DNA of 10,587 bases, taken from contig JAGPGB010000028.1 in the NCBI GenBank assembly GCA_018056215.1, positions 1 to 10,587 of the forward strand, written 5' to 3'. Source of the DNA: Bacteroidales bacterium (GTDB lineage: Bacteria; Bacteroidota; Bacteroidia; Bacteroidales; DTU049). Position 1 is the first letter of the stretch, and the number at the start of each line of letters is the position of its first letter. The notes under the pieces are model-generated. The model worked only from the letters and a program-made list of their open reading frames with translations. It was not told where the DNA came from and searched no databases. Of the stretch, positions 1-8,737 are shown piece after piece. The translations under genes were made by a program, and so were the position numbers.

Positions 1-1
1 T

Positions 2-3000
2 GAGTGGGAAAAATCACAAATTTATAAAGTTGAAATTAATGAAAATAAACAAAAATATTATGTATTAGACATGTTTCCGTATCCGAGTGGTGCAGGTTTA
101 CATGTAGGTCATCCCTTAGGTTATATTGCTTCTGATATTTATGCTAGATACAAAAAATTACAAGGCTATAATGTATTACATCCTATGGGCTTCGATGCTT
201 TTGGTTTACCTGCAGAGCAATATGCCATTCAGACAGGACAACATCCAGCTATTACGACAGAAAAAAATATTCGTAGATATAGAGAACAATTAGATCTTTT
301 AGGATTTTCTTTTGATTGGTCTAGAGAGGTCATCACTTGCGATCCTAAGTATTATAAATGGACACAATGGACTTTTATTAAGCTTTTCAAATCTTGGTAT
401 GATAAAAACATAGAAAAAGCTCGCCCTATTGATGAATTAGTTGAAATATTCGAGCGAGAAGGTAATGTAAATATAAATGCTGCTACAAACCAAATAAAAA
501 TATTTTCTGATAAAGAATGGCTTGGTTATAATGAGAAGGAACAGCAAGATATTTTAATGAATTATCGTTTAGCATATTTATCAGAAACTTTTGTAAATTG
601 GTGTCCGGCTTTAGGAACAGTATTAGCTAATGATGAGGTTACTGATGGATATAGTATACGTGGTGGATATCCTGTAGAACGAAAAAAAATGAAACAATGG
701 CTCTTACGTATTACTGCTTATGCCGAACGATTATTAGCAGGATTAGAAAAAATTGATTGGCCAGAACATATCAAGGAGATACAACGCAATTGGATTGGTC
801 GCTCCGAAGGAGCTATAATTAGATTTCCTATAAAAGATATCCCTAACAAACATATTGAAATTTTTACTACTCGCCCAGATACTATCTTTGGAGTTACTTA
901 TGTATGTGTAGCTCCAGAATCTGAACTTGTCCCCTTGCTAACAAAACTATCTGAAAAAGATAAAGTGGAAGATTATGTTAAAAAAAGTCTAAATAAAAGT
1001 GAAAGAGAACGTTTAACAGATATTGATAAAAAAACTGGTGTTTTCACTGGATCTTATGCTATTAATCCTTTTACTGGTGAAGAAATTCCTATTTGGATAG
1101 CTGATTATGTATTGGCTTCATATGGTACTGGTGCAGTGATGGCAGTACCTGCTCATGATAGCAGAGATTATGCTTTTGCTAAACAATTTGGATTACCTAT
1201 TAAGGAAGTTATTAAAGGTGGTGATATTTCAAAAGCAGCATATGAAGATTTAGATGGAGTGTGTATAAATAGTGATTTTATTAATGGGTTGAAACCTATA
1301 GAAGCTATTAAAAAAGTAATAGAAGAAACTGAGAGGCGTGGTATTGGTAGCAGAAAAATTAATTATCGCCTTCGTGATGCTATTTTTAGTCGTCAGAGAT
1401 ATTGGGGCGAGCCTTTCCCTATTTATTATAAAAATGATATCCCTTATCCATTAGATGAATCTAAACTACCATTAGAATTGCCTCCTGTAGATTCCTATTT
1501 ACCTACTGATGATGGCAAACCGCCGCTTGCTCGAGCTAAAAATTGGAAAACTGAAGATGGTTATCCTCTGGAGACATGTACTATGCCAGGTTTCGCAGGT
1601 TCTAGTGCCTATTACCTCAGATATATGGATCCTAATAATGATAATGAGCTAGTTTCTAAACAAGCTGTCGAATATTGGCGAAATGTTGATCTATATATTG
1701 GTGGGTCAGAACATGCTACTGGACATCTTATTTATGCTAGATTTTGGAACAAATTCCTATTTGATATTGGTATAGCTGTAGAGGATGAACCCTTTGCTAA
1801 ATTGATTAATCAAGGAATGATACTCGGTCGTAGTAATTTCGTCTATCGTGCTAAACCAGTAGAGTTTGCTATTTATAAATTAAAAAAAATCTTGCCAATT
1901 ATCTCAGATAATTATGAAATTAATCAACAAGATGATATTATTAATATCTCTCTTGCTGATGATAAAACTTATATTTTAATAGCTAAAAATGATAATTTTG
2001 AAAATGCTCAAAAGCTAGCTAGTAACCTAGCTACAAACAATTATAAAATTATAATTATCAATATTGCTAATATTTTACTAGAAAATAATGTACTAAATAA
2101 ACTATTAGATGAAATAAAGAGTTTGCAAAGTGGAGAAATCAAGATAATAGGTAGAGATATGCAGCTGCCACCTATTTTTGTCTCCAAAAATATTGAAGGT
2201 AGAGAAGAATACACTTATCCTATGCACGTAGATATTAGCTTGGTGAGGAATGATATTTTAGATATAGAAGCTTTCAAAAATTGGCAACCAGAATTCCAAA
2301 ACGCTAATTTTGTTTTAGAGGACAATAAATATATTTGTGGCTGGGAAGTAGAGAAGATGTCTAAATCCAAGTATAATGTACAAAATCCTGATGATGTAGT
2401 GAATGAATATGGTGCTGATACTCTGCGACTTTACGAAATGTTTCTCGGTCCAGTAGAGCAAAGTAAACCTTGGGATGTAGCAGGTATAGAAGGTGTACAT
2501 AGATTTCTTCGAAAATTCTGGCGATTATTTTTTGATGCTCAAGATAATTTCTATCTCAATGATGATGAGCCTAATAAAGACGAATTGCATTTATTACACA
2601 AAACTTTAAAAAAAGTTCAAGAAGACATAGAACGTTATGCATACAATACTGCTATTAGCAGTTTCATGGTAGCAGTAAATAATCTGCAAGATTTACAATG
2701 TAATAAACGAGCAATTTTAGAACCTCTGATGATAGCATTATCTCCTTTTGCTCCCTTTATAACAGAGGAATTATGGCATCTAGCTGGTCATACTGATAGC
2801 ATTCATGAGGCTAATTTCCCAATTTATGATGAAAAATACACAACAAATGATACTTGTACCTATGCTATATCATTCAATGGCAAGACTAGATTTACTCTAG
2901 ATATAGATATAGCAGCAGATGAAGAAACTATTAAAAATATTGTCCTGCAGCATCCTCAATCTCAGAAATGGCTTGAGGGCAAAGAGCCTAAACGAGTTAT

Positions 3001-3037
3001 AGTAGTAAAAGGCAAAATAGTAAACATTGTAATGTAG
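2..3037 (+). CDS. leuS: Leucyl-tRNA synthetase (LeuRS), 5'-truncated by window edge
   Basis: A class I aminoacyl-tRNA synthetase that charges tRNA-Leu with leucine in the cytoplasm. The reading frame is open from base 2, 23 codons before the first ATG at 71. Those codons end in YYVLD directly before MFPYPSG, as in other LeuRS, so the true start lies upstream and I estimate about 15 residues are missing. Numbering from the Met at 71: the HIGH motif is HVGH (11-14); the editing domain begins near NWIGRSEG (240), with the threonine-rich TTRPDT (266-271) and AVPAHDSRD, whose D366 corresponds to the conserved editing aspartate; KMSKS is at 762-766. The C-terminal anticodon-binding region and small terminal domain are complete to the TAG stop. 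The usual cysteine pairs of the zinc module are absent (GYSIRGGYPV instead). About 100 residues (594-700) are inserted at the position of the leucine-specific domain, making the protein longer than the roughly 940 residues I expect for Bacteroidota LeuRS. Confidence 0.97.
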   Translation, partial: EWEKSQIYKVEINENKQKYYVLDMFPYPSGAGLHVGHPLGYIASDIYARYKKLQGYNVLHPMGFDAFGLPAEQYAIQTGQHPAITTEKNIRRYREQLDLLGFSFDWSREVITCDPKYYKWTQWTFIKLFKSWYDKNIEKARPIDELVEIFEREGNVNINAATNQIKIFSDKEWLGYNEKEQQDILMNYRLAYLSETFVNWCPALGTVLANDEVTDGYSIRGGYPVERKKMKQWLLRITAYAERLLAGLEKIDWPEHIKEIQRNWIGRSEGAIIRFPIKDIPNKHIEIFTTRPDTIFGVTYVCVAPESELVPLLTKLSEKDKVEDYVKKSLNKSERERLTDIDKKTGVFTGSYAINPFTGEEIPIWIADYVLASYGTGAVMAVPAHDSRDYAFAKQFGLPIKEVIKGGDISKAAYEDLDGVCINSDFINGLKPIEAIKKVIEETERRGIGSRKINYRLRDAIFSRQRYWGEPFPIYYKNDIPYPLDESKLPLELPPVDSYLPTDDGKPPLARAKNWKTEDGYPLETCTMPGFAGSSAYYLRYMDPNNDNELVSKQAVEYWRNVDLYIGGSEHATGHLIYARFWNKFLFDIGIAVEDEPFAKLINQGMILGRSNFVYRAKPVEFAIYKLKKILPIISDNYEINQQDDIINISLADDKTYILIAKNDNFENAQKLASNLATNNYKIIIINIANILLENNVLNKLLDEIKSLQSGEIKIIGRDMQLPPIFVSKNIEGREEYTYPMHVDISLVRNDILDIEAFKNWQPEFQNANFVLEDNKYICGWEVEKMSKSKYNVQNPDDVVNEYGADTLRLYEMFLGPVEQSKPWDVAGIEGVHRFLRKFWRLFFDAQDNFYLNDDEPNKDELHLLHKTLKKVQEDIERYAYNTAISSFMVAVNNLQDLQCNKRAILEPLMIALSPFAPFITEELWHLAGHTDSIHEANFPIYDEKYTTNDTCTYAISFNGKTRFTLDIDIAADEETIKNIVLQHPQSQKWLEGKEPKRVIVVKGKIVNIVM

Positions 3038-3050
3038 CTTTTTTTACATT
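3031..3050 (+). terminator. Possible weak hairpin at the end of leuS
   Basis: Six-base arms AATGTA and TACATT enclose a T-rich loop (GCTTTTTT), and the stem overlaps the leuS stop codon. The stem is all A/T except one pair, and no clean T-tract follows it. The first arm can also pair with ACATT at 3024-3028. A second, bulged AT-only inverted repeat lies at about 3052-3103. Transcription may end somewhere here because the next gene has its own promoter-like element, but the structure alone is weak evidence. Confidence 0.25.
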
Positions 3051-3137
3051 CTAATATTATGTTTTAGGTTAACACTATTGCTTTTTTTTAACATTATAAT
3101 ATTTATTACATTTTACTGCTAAGTCGAAAAATTTCAA

Positions 3138-3145
3138 TATTTTTG
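3138..3145 (+). promoter_or_regulatory. Bacteroidota-type -7 element upstream of porU
   Basis: TATTTTTG fits the Bacteroidota consensus TAnnTTTG. It lies 50 bases before the porU ATG, which predicts a leader of about 45 bases. The expected -33 TTTG is not clear, the nearest candidate being TTTTAC around 3111. In such AT-rich DNA a chance match is possible, but the same octamer also precedes the peptidase gene at 9131. Confidence 0.45.
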
Positions 3146-3195
3146 TTAATAAAATAATTTTTGATTTATTCTGTTAATATAAAAAATAATATTTA

Positions 3196-6100
3196 ATGCG
3201 TAAATTAACTTTTTTAATATTATTAATTTTACCTATAATAATTTTTTCTCAAGAAATTAAATTTCTAGATAAACCATTTGTAATCGAAAATTTTAATAAT
3301 ATAGAATTACCATATTATATAGAAACTTCAGATACAATACCTCTTAATAGTAATTGGGATTTTTATTTGAATATAGATAGCACATACTTTATTGCATCAG
3401 AGCAATTAGATAAATATTCGAGTAATTTGACTAATAATTTCGATATTCATTATGCAGAGCAAATAGTAAATGGTAAAAAACAAATTGTTTTTTTCATTTG
3501 TCCTTTTCGTAAAGTCTCTGATAATAAAATAGAGGTATTACAAAATTGGAATATTCAAGTTATATTTTCTCCTACTCAATCAAATAACATTTCTCATAAA
3601 AGGACATATGCTTCTAACTCTGTATTATCAAATGGACATTGGATAAAGCTCAGTACTAAACAAAAAGGATTTCATTTGATTACTTATGAAAACTTAGTGT
3701 CGTGGGGATTAATATCTTCCCCTATATTATCTGATAAGCTGAGAGTTTATTGCAACGGTAGTCGTATGCTGCCTGAGGCTAATAGTGTACCACGTTATGA
3801 TGATCTACACGAAATATCAATTGACATACGTGATGGCGGAGATGGTACTTTAGATCCTGGTGATTATGCTATTTTCTATGCAGAGGCACCCGTTTATTGG
3901 GATTTTGATCATACTACTAAAACCTTTGTTCATTCTCGTAATCTTTATTCAGAGAAAAATTATGTTTTCGTAACTATAAATGATGTAGGTATGCCACAGC
4001 GCATAAGTACTGCTATATCGCCTACTGGTAATATTGACTTATCTGTTAATACTTTTATGGATTATAATTTATCAGAAAATGAATTATATAATTTCAATAA
4101 AAGTGGTAAACAGTGGATAGGTGATAAATTTGATTATAATCTCAGCAATGATTATTCTTTTTATTTTCCCAATATAGTAGCTGATTCTAATGTATATATT
4201 AAAGCTATAGTATATGGTAAATCAGAGTTACCATCATCATTTAGATTAATTTATGGTAGTAATAGTTATACCATTCCTATTCAGCCAGTTAGTGGTTATT
4301 TAGATGAATATGCTAAAGTAGGTACTGCTAATGTCAGTTATAAATCATCAAATCCTACTATTAATATAACTCTAAAATATCAGCAAGGGGGCAGTAATAA
4401 TGCTGTTGGTTGGTTAGATTATTTAGAAGTAATTGCTTGGCGTTATTTGTCTTTTTATGGCTCTCAGTTGAGTTTTAGTCATCCACTTTTACCAAGTAAT
4501 AAAATTGCTAAATATACCATTGCTAATGCTCCTAATGATATTTATTTATATGACGTTAGTGTACCAGAACATCCTATTAGAATTATCGGGACGCATAGCT
4601 CATCTAATTATCAATTTGTAGATAGCACTAATAAAATCAAAAATTATATTGCTGTTGCTAGTACATTTATTATTCCCAGTTATGAAGGGACAGTAAGTAA
4701 TCAAAATTTACATGCATTATCACAAGTAGATTACATTATAATAGCTCCTAATAGGTTTTATCAGATGGCAAAAAGATTGGGAGATCTACATCTGGCACAA
4801 GAAGGATTGAGTTATGTAATCGTTTCTCCAGACATTATTTATAATGAGTTTAGTAGTGGCAAACAAGATATCGCAGCTATTAGAGATTTTATTAAAATGT
4901 TTTATGATAGAGCAACTAATGATGATGAGAAACCTAAATATGTGTTGCTTTTTGGTGATGCCTCATATGATTATCTAAATCGAATTAATAATAACACTAA
5001 TATAATACCTACTTTTGAATCAATAGCTTCAGTGAGTCCAACGGCTAGCTATGCTTCAGATGATTTCTATGCTTTGCTAGATGATGGTGAAGGATATGAA
5101 TGTAATGGAGCTTTAGATATAGGTGTAGGTAGATTACCTGTCATTAACGAGAGTCAAGCATGGGCGATGGTAAATAAAATTGAAAATTATTATAAAAAAC
5201 ATGGTCGTAATGACAGCATTATTATTTGTAATGAATCAGAGTGTTTGGTACCGCAATTAAGTGATTGGCGTAATAAAATAGTTTTAGTAGCTGACGATGA
5301 AGATGGGAATCTGTATGTAAATCAGGCCGAAGATATAGCTTCATTAGTAGAAAATATAGCTCCGCAAATTAATATTGAAAAAATTTATTTGGATGCTTAC
5401 CCACAGATATCTACACCTGCTGGACAAAGAGCTCCAAATGTAAATGCAGCTATTAATAAAACTTTTACAGATGGTATTCTTTTGTTTAACTATATTGGTC
5501 ACGGTGGCGAAGAAGGTTTGGCTCATGAGAGAATTTTACAAATTGCTGATATTCAATCTTGGCAAAATAAATGTGCTATGCCTTTGATGATTACTGCTAC
5601 TTGCGAATTTAGCAGATATGATGATCCCGGTAGAACCTCTGCTGGTGAATATGTGATACTCAATCCTAATGGTGGAGCTATTACTATGATGACTACTTCT
5701 AGAATTGCTTATAGCTCTTATAATGCTATGCTCAATAATGCATTAATGGATACTTTGATGCGTTTGTCTAGAACTTCTACACCTTCTTTTGGTGATGTTT
5801 TTGTTATTGCTAAAAATGCTGCTAATAATGCTAATGCTTTGAAAAATTTTATTCTTTTAGGTGATCCTGCTTCTAAAATTGCCTTCCCAGCTAATAATAT
5901 TATTATCGATAGTATAAATAATAAATCTATAAATCACCTCGATACATTGTCTGCATATGAGTTCATAACTATTACTGGACATTTAGAAAACTTTAATGGA
6001 AATTTGTTAAATGATTTCGATGGTACTATTTATATAACTATGTATGATAAAAAACAAGAATTCTCTACCTTAGGCACAGACCAGAATAGCTCTCCTGTAC

Positions 6101-6972
6101 CTTTTAAAGTCTTTTCAAATATAGTATACAAAGGTTCTGCTTCAGTACACAATGGATTATTTACTATACAATTTTATATGCCCATAGATATACAATATAA
6201 TATTGATAAAGGTAGAATAACTTTATATGCTGAGAATGGTAAAACTGATGCTAGTGGTTATACAAATAATTTTTTGATTGGTGGCTCATCTACTCCTATA
6301 ACTGATAACCAAGGGCCACAAATTAATCTTTATCTCAACTCTACAAATTTCCACAATGGTGATGTAGTAAATGAAAATCCAACTTTACTGTCTTATATTA
6401 ATGATGAACACGGTATTAATATTACTGGACAAGCTATTGGACACGATTTGGTAGCATGGATAGATAATGATTATACTAATCCATTGATTTTGAATTCTTT
6501 TTTCAGATATTCACTAGATTCTTACAAAGATGGATATCTTATCTATCCTTTATCAGATTTATCTGCTGGTGAACATTCCATCACAGTGAGAGCATGGGAT
6601 GTTTTTAATAATTCATCAGAGGCAAGTATTAATTTCCAAGTAATACCTAATGATAACCTTACAATTAATAAGATATTTGCTTATCCTAACCCGATGATTA
6701 GTAATACTACATTCTATATTCAACATAATCAGGCTTGCTGTAATAATAAAATTATAATAGAAATTTATGATATTTTAGGTAATATAATTGCAGTTTTAGA
6801 AAACGAAAGTTACAATGATGCTTACTATAATACTGAAATACAATGGGATGGGACTACTATTAATGGTGGTACTATAGCACCAGGTACTTATATTTTCAAA
6901 GGATGGTTAGAGAATGAAGTAGGTAAAACTTCTATTGCTTCTGGTAAAATTTTAGTGATTTCTGATAATTAA
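3196..6972 (+). CDS. porU: PorU, type IX secretion C-terminal signal peptidase/sortase
   Basis: A gingipain-like cysteine protease of the T9SS attachment complex. In P. gingivalis it removes the C-terminal secretion domain from cargo at the outer surface and links the cargo to A-LPS. The 1258-residue protein opens with a signal peptide (MRKLTFLILLILPIIIFS, probable cut before Q19). An N-terminal region of about 500 residues is followed by a C25-type peptidase domain at about 512-895, beginning VDYIIIAPN and ending LLGDPASK. The catalytic dyad is visible as H769 in YIGHGGEEG and C803 in TATCEF, 34 residues apart, close to the spacing in the known enzyme. An Ig-like segment with the PorU-typical GINITGQAIGHD starts near 1073. 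The C-terminus is a T9SS type A sorting domain, with YPNP at 1163-1166 and a terminal GKILVI strand; PorU is known to keep this domain. Directly downstream is porV, its functional partner. The start is the first in-frame ATG and gives a well-formed signal peptide. Confidence 0.95.
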   Translation: MRKLTFLILLILPIIIFSQEIKFLDKPFVIENFNNIELPYYIETSDTIPLNSNWDFYLNIDSTYFIASEQLDKYSSNLTNNFDIHYAEQIVNGKKQIVFFICPFRKVSDNKIEVLQNWNIQVIFSPTQSNNISHKRTYASNSVLSNGHWIKLSTKQKGFHLITYENLVSWGLISSPILSDKLRVYCNGSRMLPEANSVPRYDDLHEISIDIRDGGDGTLDPGDYAIFYAEAPVYWDFDHTTKTFVHSRNLYSEKNYVFVTINDVGMPQRISTAISPTGNIDLSVNTFMDYNLSENELYNFNKSGKQWIGDKFDYNLSNDYSFYFPNIVADSNVYIKAIVYGKSELPSSFRLIYGSNSYTIPIQPVSGYLDEYAKVGTANVSYKSSNPTINITLKYQQGGSNNAVGWLDYLEVIAWRYLSFYGSQLSFSHPLLPSNKIAKYTIANAPNDIYLYDVSVPEHPIRIIGTHSSSNYQFVDSTNKIKNYIAVASTFIIPSYEGTVSNQNLHALSQVDYIIIAPNRFYQMAKRLGDLHLAQEGLSYVIVSPDIIYNEFSSGKQDIAAIRDFIKMFYDRATNDDEKPKYVLLFGDASYDYLNRINNNTNIIPTFESIASVSPTASYASDDFYALLDDGEGYECNGALDIGVGRLPVINESQAWAMVNKIENYYKKHGRNDSIIICNESECLVPQLSDWRNKIVLVADDEDGNLYVNQAEDIASLVENIAPQINIEKIYLDAYPQISTPAGQRAPNVNAAINKTFTDGILLFNYIGHGGEEGLAHERILQIADIQSWQNKCAMPLMITATCEFSRYDDPGRTSAGEYVILNPNGGAITMMTTSRIAYSSYNAMLNNALMDTLMRLSRTSTPSFGDVFVIAKNAANNANALKNFILLGDPASKIAFPANNIIIDSINNKSINHLDTLSAYEFITITGHLENFNGNLLNDFDGTIYITMYDKKQEFSTLGTDQNSSPVPFKVFSNIVYKGSASVHNGLFTIQFYMPIDIQYNIDKGRITLYAENGKTDASGYTNNFLIGGSSTPITDNQGPQINLYLNSTNFHNGDVVNENPTLLSYINDEHGINITGQAIGHDLVAWIDNDYTNPLILNSFFRYSLDSYKDGYLIYPLSDLSAGEHSITVRAWDVFNNSSEASINFQVIPNDNLTINKIFAYPNPMISNTTFYIQHNQACCNNKIIIEIYDILGNIIAVLENESYNDAYYNTEIQWDGTTINGGTIAPGTYIFKGWLENEVGKTSIASGKILVISDN

Positions 6973-7000
6973 ATGATATAATAAATATATTTTTTTTACG

Positions 7001-7008
7001 TAATTTTG
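7001..7008 (+). promoter_or_regulatory. Bacteroidota-type -7 element upstream of porV
   Basis: TAATTTTG matches TAnnTTTG exactly and lies 26 bases before the porV ATG at 7035. A transcript starting about 5-7 bases downstream would have a leader of about 20 bases. No convincing -33 TTTG is present. If real, this lets porV and ispF be transcribed separately from porU. Confidence 0.4.
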
Positions 7009-7034
7009 TTTTTAATTTGTTTATAAAAAATAGT

Positions 7035-8240
7035 ATGCAAAAAATTGGTTTTAGTATTTTAATTTTAAGCTTATTCTGTAATTTGTTTACATTAAAGGCG
7101 CAGACTTATCAAGAAATTTTAGGACAAACAGGCGATAGATTAAATACTATCACGACAGCAGTACCATTTTTATTGATAGCACCAGACGCTAGATCTGGAT
7201 CTATGGGAGAAGTAGGAGCTGCTACTCCACCAGATATCAACTCTATGCACTGGAATCCTGCTAAATATATTTTTATTGATGGAGATTATGGTGTTACTAT
7301 TTCATATACGCCATGGATGAGAAAGCTAATCAATGATATTAATTTAGCATATGTAAGTGGTTATTATAAATTTGATAAAAATCAAGCTATAGCAGGCTCT
7401 TTACGATATTTTACTTTAGGAGAAATACAGTTCGTAGGTATGACACCTGACGAAAATTTAGGAACTTTCTCTCCTACAGAGTTTGCTATTGATGCCGCAT
7501 ATAATAGAATATTTGGAGATAATTTTTCTTTTGCTATAGCTCTCAGATATATTTATTCTAATCTCTCTGGTGGAGCTACTGTAGGCACTGGTCATACAGA
7601 AACTAAAACGGGACAGTCCGTAGCCGGTGATGTAGCTATTTTTTATAAACATGATTTTAAAATTAATAAACGTGATTCACGTATCGCTTTTGGTATGGAT
7701 ATTTCTAATTTAGGAGCTCGCATTAGTTATAGTGAGCTGGGCTATAGAGCTTTTTTACCTACTAACCTACGCATAGGACCTAGTTTTACATACAATATTG
7801 ACGATTTTAATGCTATCACTGTAGCTTTTGATCTTAATAAACTTTTAGTTCCTACTCCACCATTATACACTTATGATTCTATAACTGAAGAATATGTGAT
7901 AGCTAAAGGAATGGATCCTAGTAGAGATGTTGTAAATGCGTTGTTTACTTCTTTTTGGGATGCTCCAGGTGGCTTCAAAGAAGAACTACATGAAGTTATT
8001 TTTAGTGGTGGAATAGAATATGACTATTCGAGGCAATTTTTTATCAGAGCAGGCTATTTTAATGAACACAAAACCAAGGGTAATCGTAAGTTTGCTACTT
8101 TTGGTGTAGGCGTTAGATATAATATTTTTGACTTAAGTTTCTCCTATTTAGTACCTTTCGAGCAACATCACCCACTAGAGAATGTGTTGCGTTTTACAAT
8201 GACTTTCAATTTTTTCAAACCTCAAAATAAACCTAAATAG
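7035..8240 (+). CDS. porV: PorV (LptO), type IX secretion outer-membrane barrel protein
   Basis: An outer-membrane beta-barrel of the FadL-like PorV family. In characterised T9SS it binds the C-terminal domains of cargo leaving the SprA/Sov translocon and delivers them to PorU in the attachment complex. The ATG at 7035 gives 401 residues with a signal peptide ending LKA, cut before Q23. A TTG at 7017 is in frame but would add five unneeded residues before the signal peptide and almost touch the predicted transcript start. Family signatures are DARSGSMGEVG (51-61), NSMHWNPAK (69-77) and YTPWMRKLINDINLAYVSG. The rest is alternating barrel strands, with the last, LRFTMTFNF, followed by a short charged tail. 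It lies 62 bases after porU, on the same strand. The other attachment-complex members, PorQ and PorZ, are not in the window. Confidence 0.95.
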   Translation: MQKIGFSILILSLFCNLFTLKAQTYQEILGQTGDRLNTITTAVPFLLIAPDARSGSMGEVGAATPPDINSMHWNPAKYIFIDGDYGVTISYTPWMRKLINDINLAYVSGYYKFDKNQAIAGSLRYFTLGEIQFVGMTPDENLGTFSPTEFAIDAAYNRIFGDNFSFAIALRYIYSNLSGGATVGTGHTETKTGQSVAGDVAIFYKHDFKINKRDSRIAFGMDISNLGARISYSELGYRAFLPTNLRIGPSFTYNIDDFNAITVAFDLNKLLVPTPPLYTYDSITEEYVIAKGMDPSRDVVNALFTSFWDAPGGFKEELHEVIFSGGIEYDYSRQFFIRAGYFNEHKTKGNRKFATFGVGVRYNIFDLSFSYLVPFEQHHPLENVLRFTMTFNFFKPQNKPK

Positions 8241-8737
8241 TGAATGAAAATCTTAGAGTAGGTTTTGGATTTGATATTCATAAATTAGTAAAAAAGAAAA
8301 AACTATTCCTTGGTGGTGTAGAGATACCATGCAAGTATGGATGTATGGCTCATAGTGATGGTGATGTGCTTATTCATGCTCTCATAGATGCTATGTTCGG
8401 TGCTCTCAACCTAGGTGATATAGGCTCTCACTTCCCTGATAATGATATTAAGTACAAAAATATTTCTTCTATAGAATTGCTTAAGCAAACTATTGAAATT
8501 TGTAAACCATACAATTATAACATTTCTAATATCGATAGTACTATTATCCTTCAAAAACCTAAATTGCAACCTTATATAGAAATAATTCAGGAAAATCTGT
8601 GCAATGTTTTAAATATTTCAAAAGATAAATTATCGATTAAAGCTAAAACAAATGAAAAATTAGATAGCCTAGGCAAAGGCAAAGCTATATCAGCATATTG
8701 CATTATTTTACTTGAAAAAAATTTAACTATTTTTTGA
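8240..8737 (+). CDS. ispF: 2-C-methyl-D-erythritol 2,4-cyclodiphosphate synthase
   Basis: IspF converts CDP-methylerythritol 2-phosphate to methylerythritol 2,4-cyclodiphosphate with release of CMP, in the MEP pathway to isoprenoids. It is a cytoplasmic homotrimer. The 165-residue length is normal. Metal ligands are D12 and H14 in GFGFDIH and H46 in DVLIHA. The conserved HSDGD (38-42) and DIGSHFPD (60-67) are present. The nucleotide-binding segment reads KAKTNEKLDSLGKG, a form that replaces the commoner ATTTEKLG in many relatives. The start must be the GTG at 8240: the frame has a TAA at 8234-8236, and the next ATG (M36) lies after the metal ligands. The G of the porV TAG stop is the first base of this GTG, so the two genes share one base and translation is probably coupled. 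The 3' end overlaps the convergent small gene by 11 bases. The ispD partner gene is not in the window. Confidence 0.96.
   Translation: MNENLRVGFGFDIHKLVKKKKLFLGGVEIPCKYGCMAHSDGDVLIHALIDAMFGALNLGDIGSHFPDNDIKYKNISSIELLKQTIEICKPYNYNISNIDSTIILQKPKLQPYIEIIQENLCNVLNISKDKLSIKAKTNEKLDSLGKGKAISAYCIILLEKNLTIF

Noticed and set aside
71..73. ATG at 71 as the leuS start
   Set aside because: The frame is open and homologous upstream to base 2 (KYYVLD before MFPYPSG), so this Met is internal and the real start is outside the window.
5344..5526. Minus-strand open frame inside the PorU peptidase domain
   Set aside because: It is a shadow of porU, whose plus-strand frame here encodes the catalytic His motif. 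The shadow has no recognisable domain.
7017..7019. TTG at 7017 as the porV start
   Set aside because: It would add FIKNS before the signal peptide and leave almost no leader after the -7 element. The ATG at 7035 gives a normal signal peptide.
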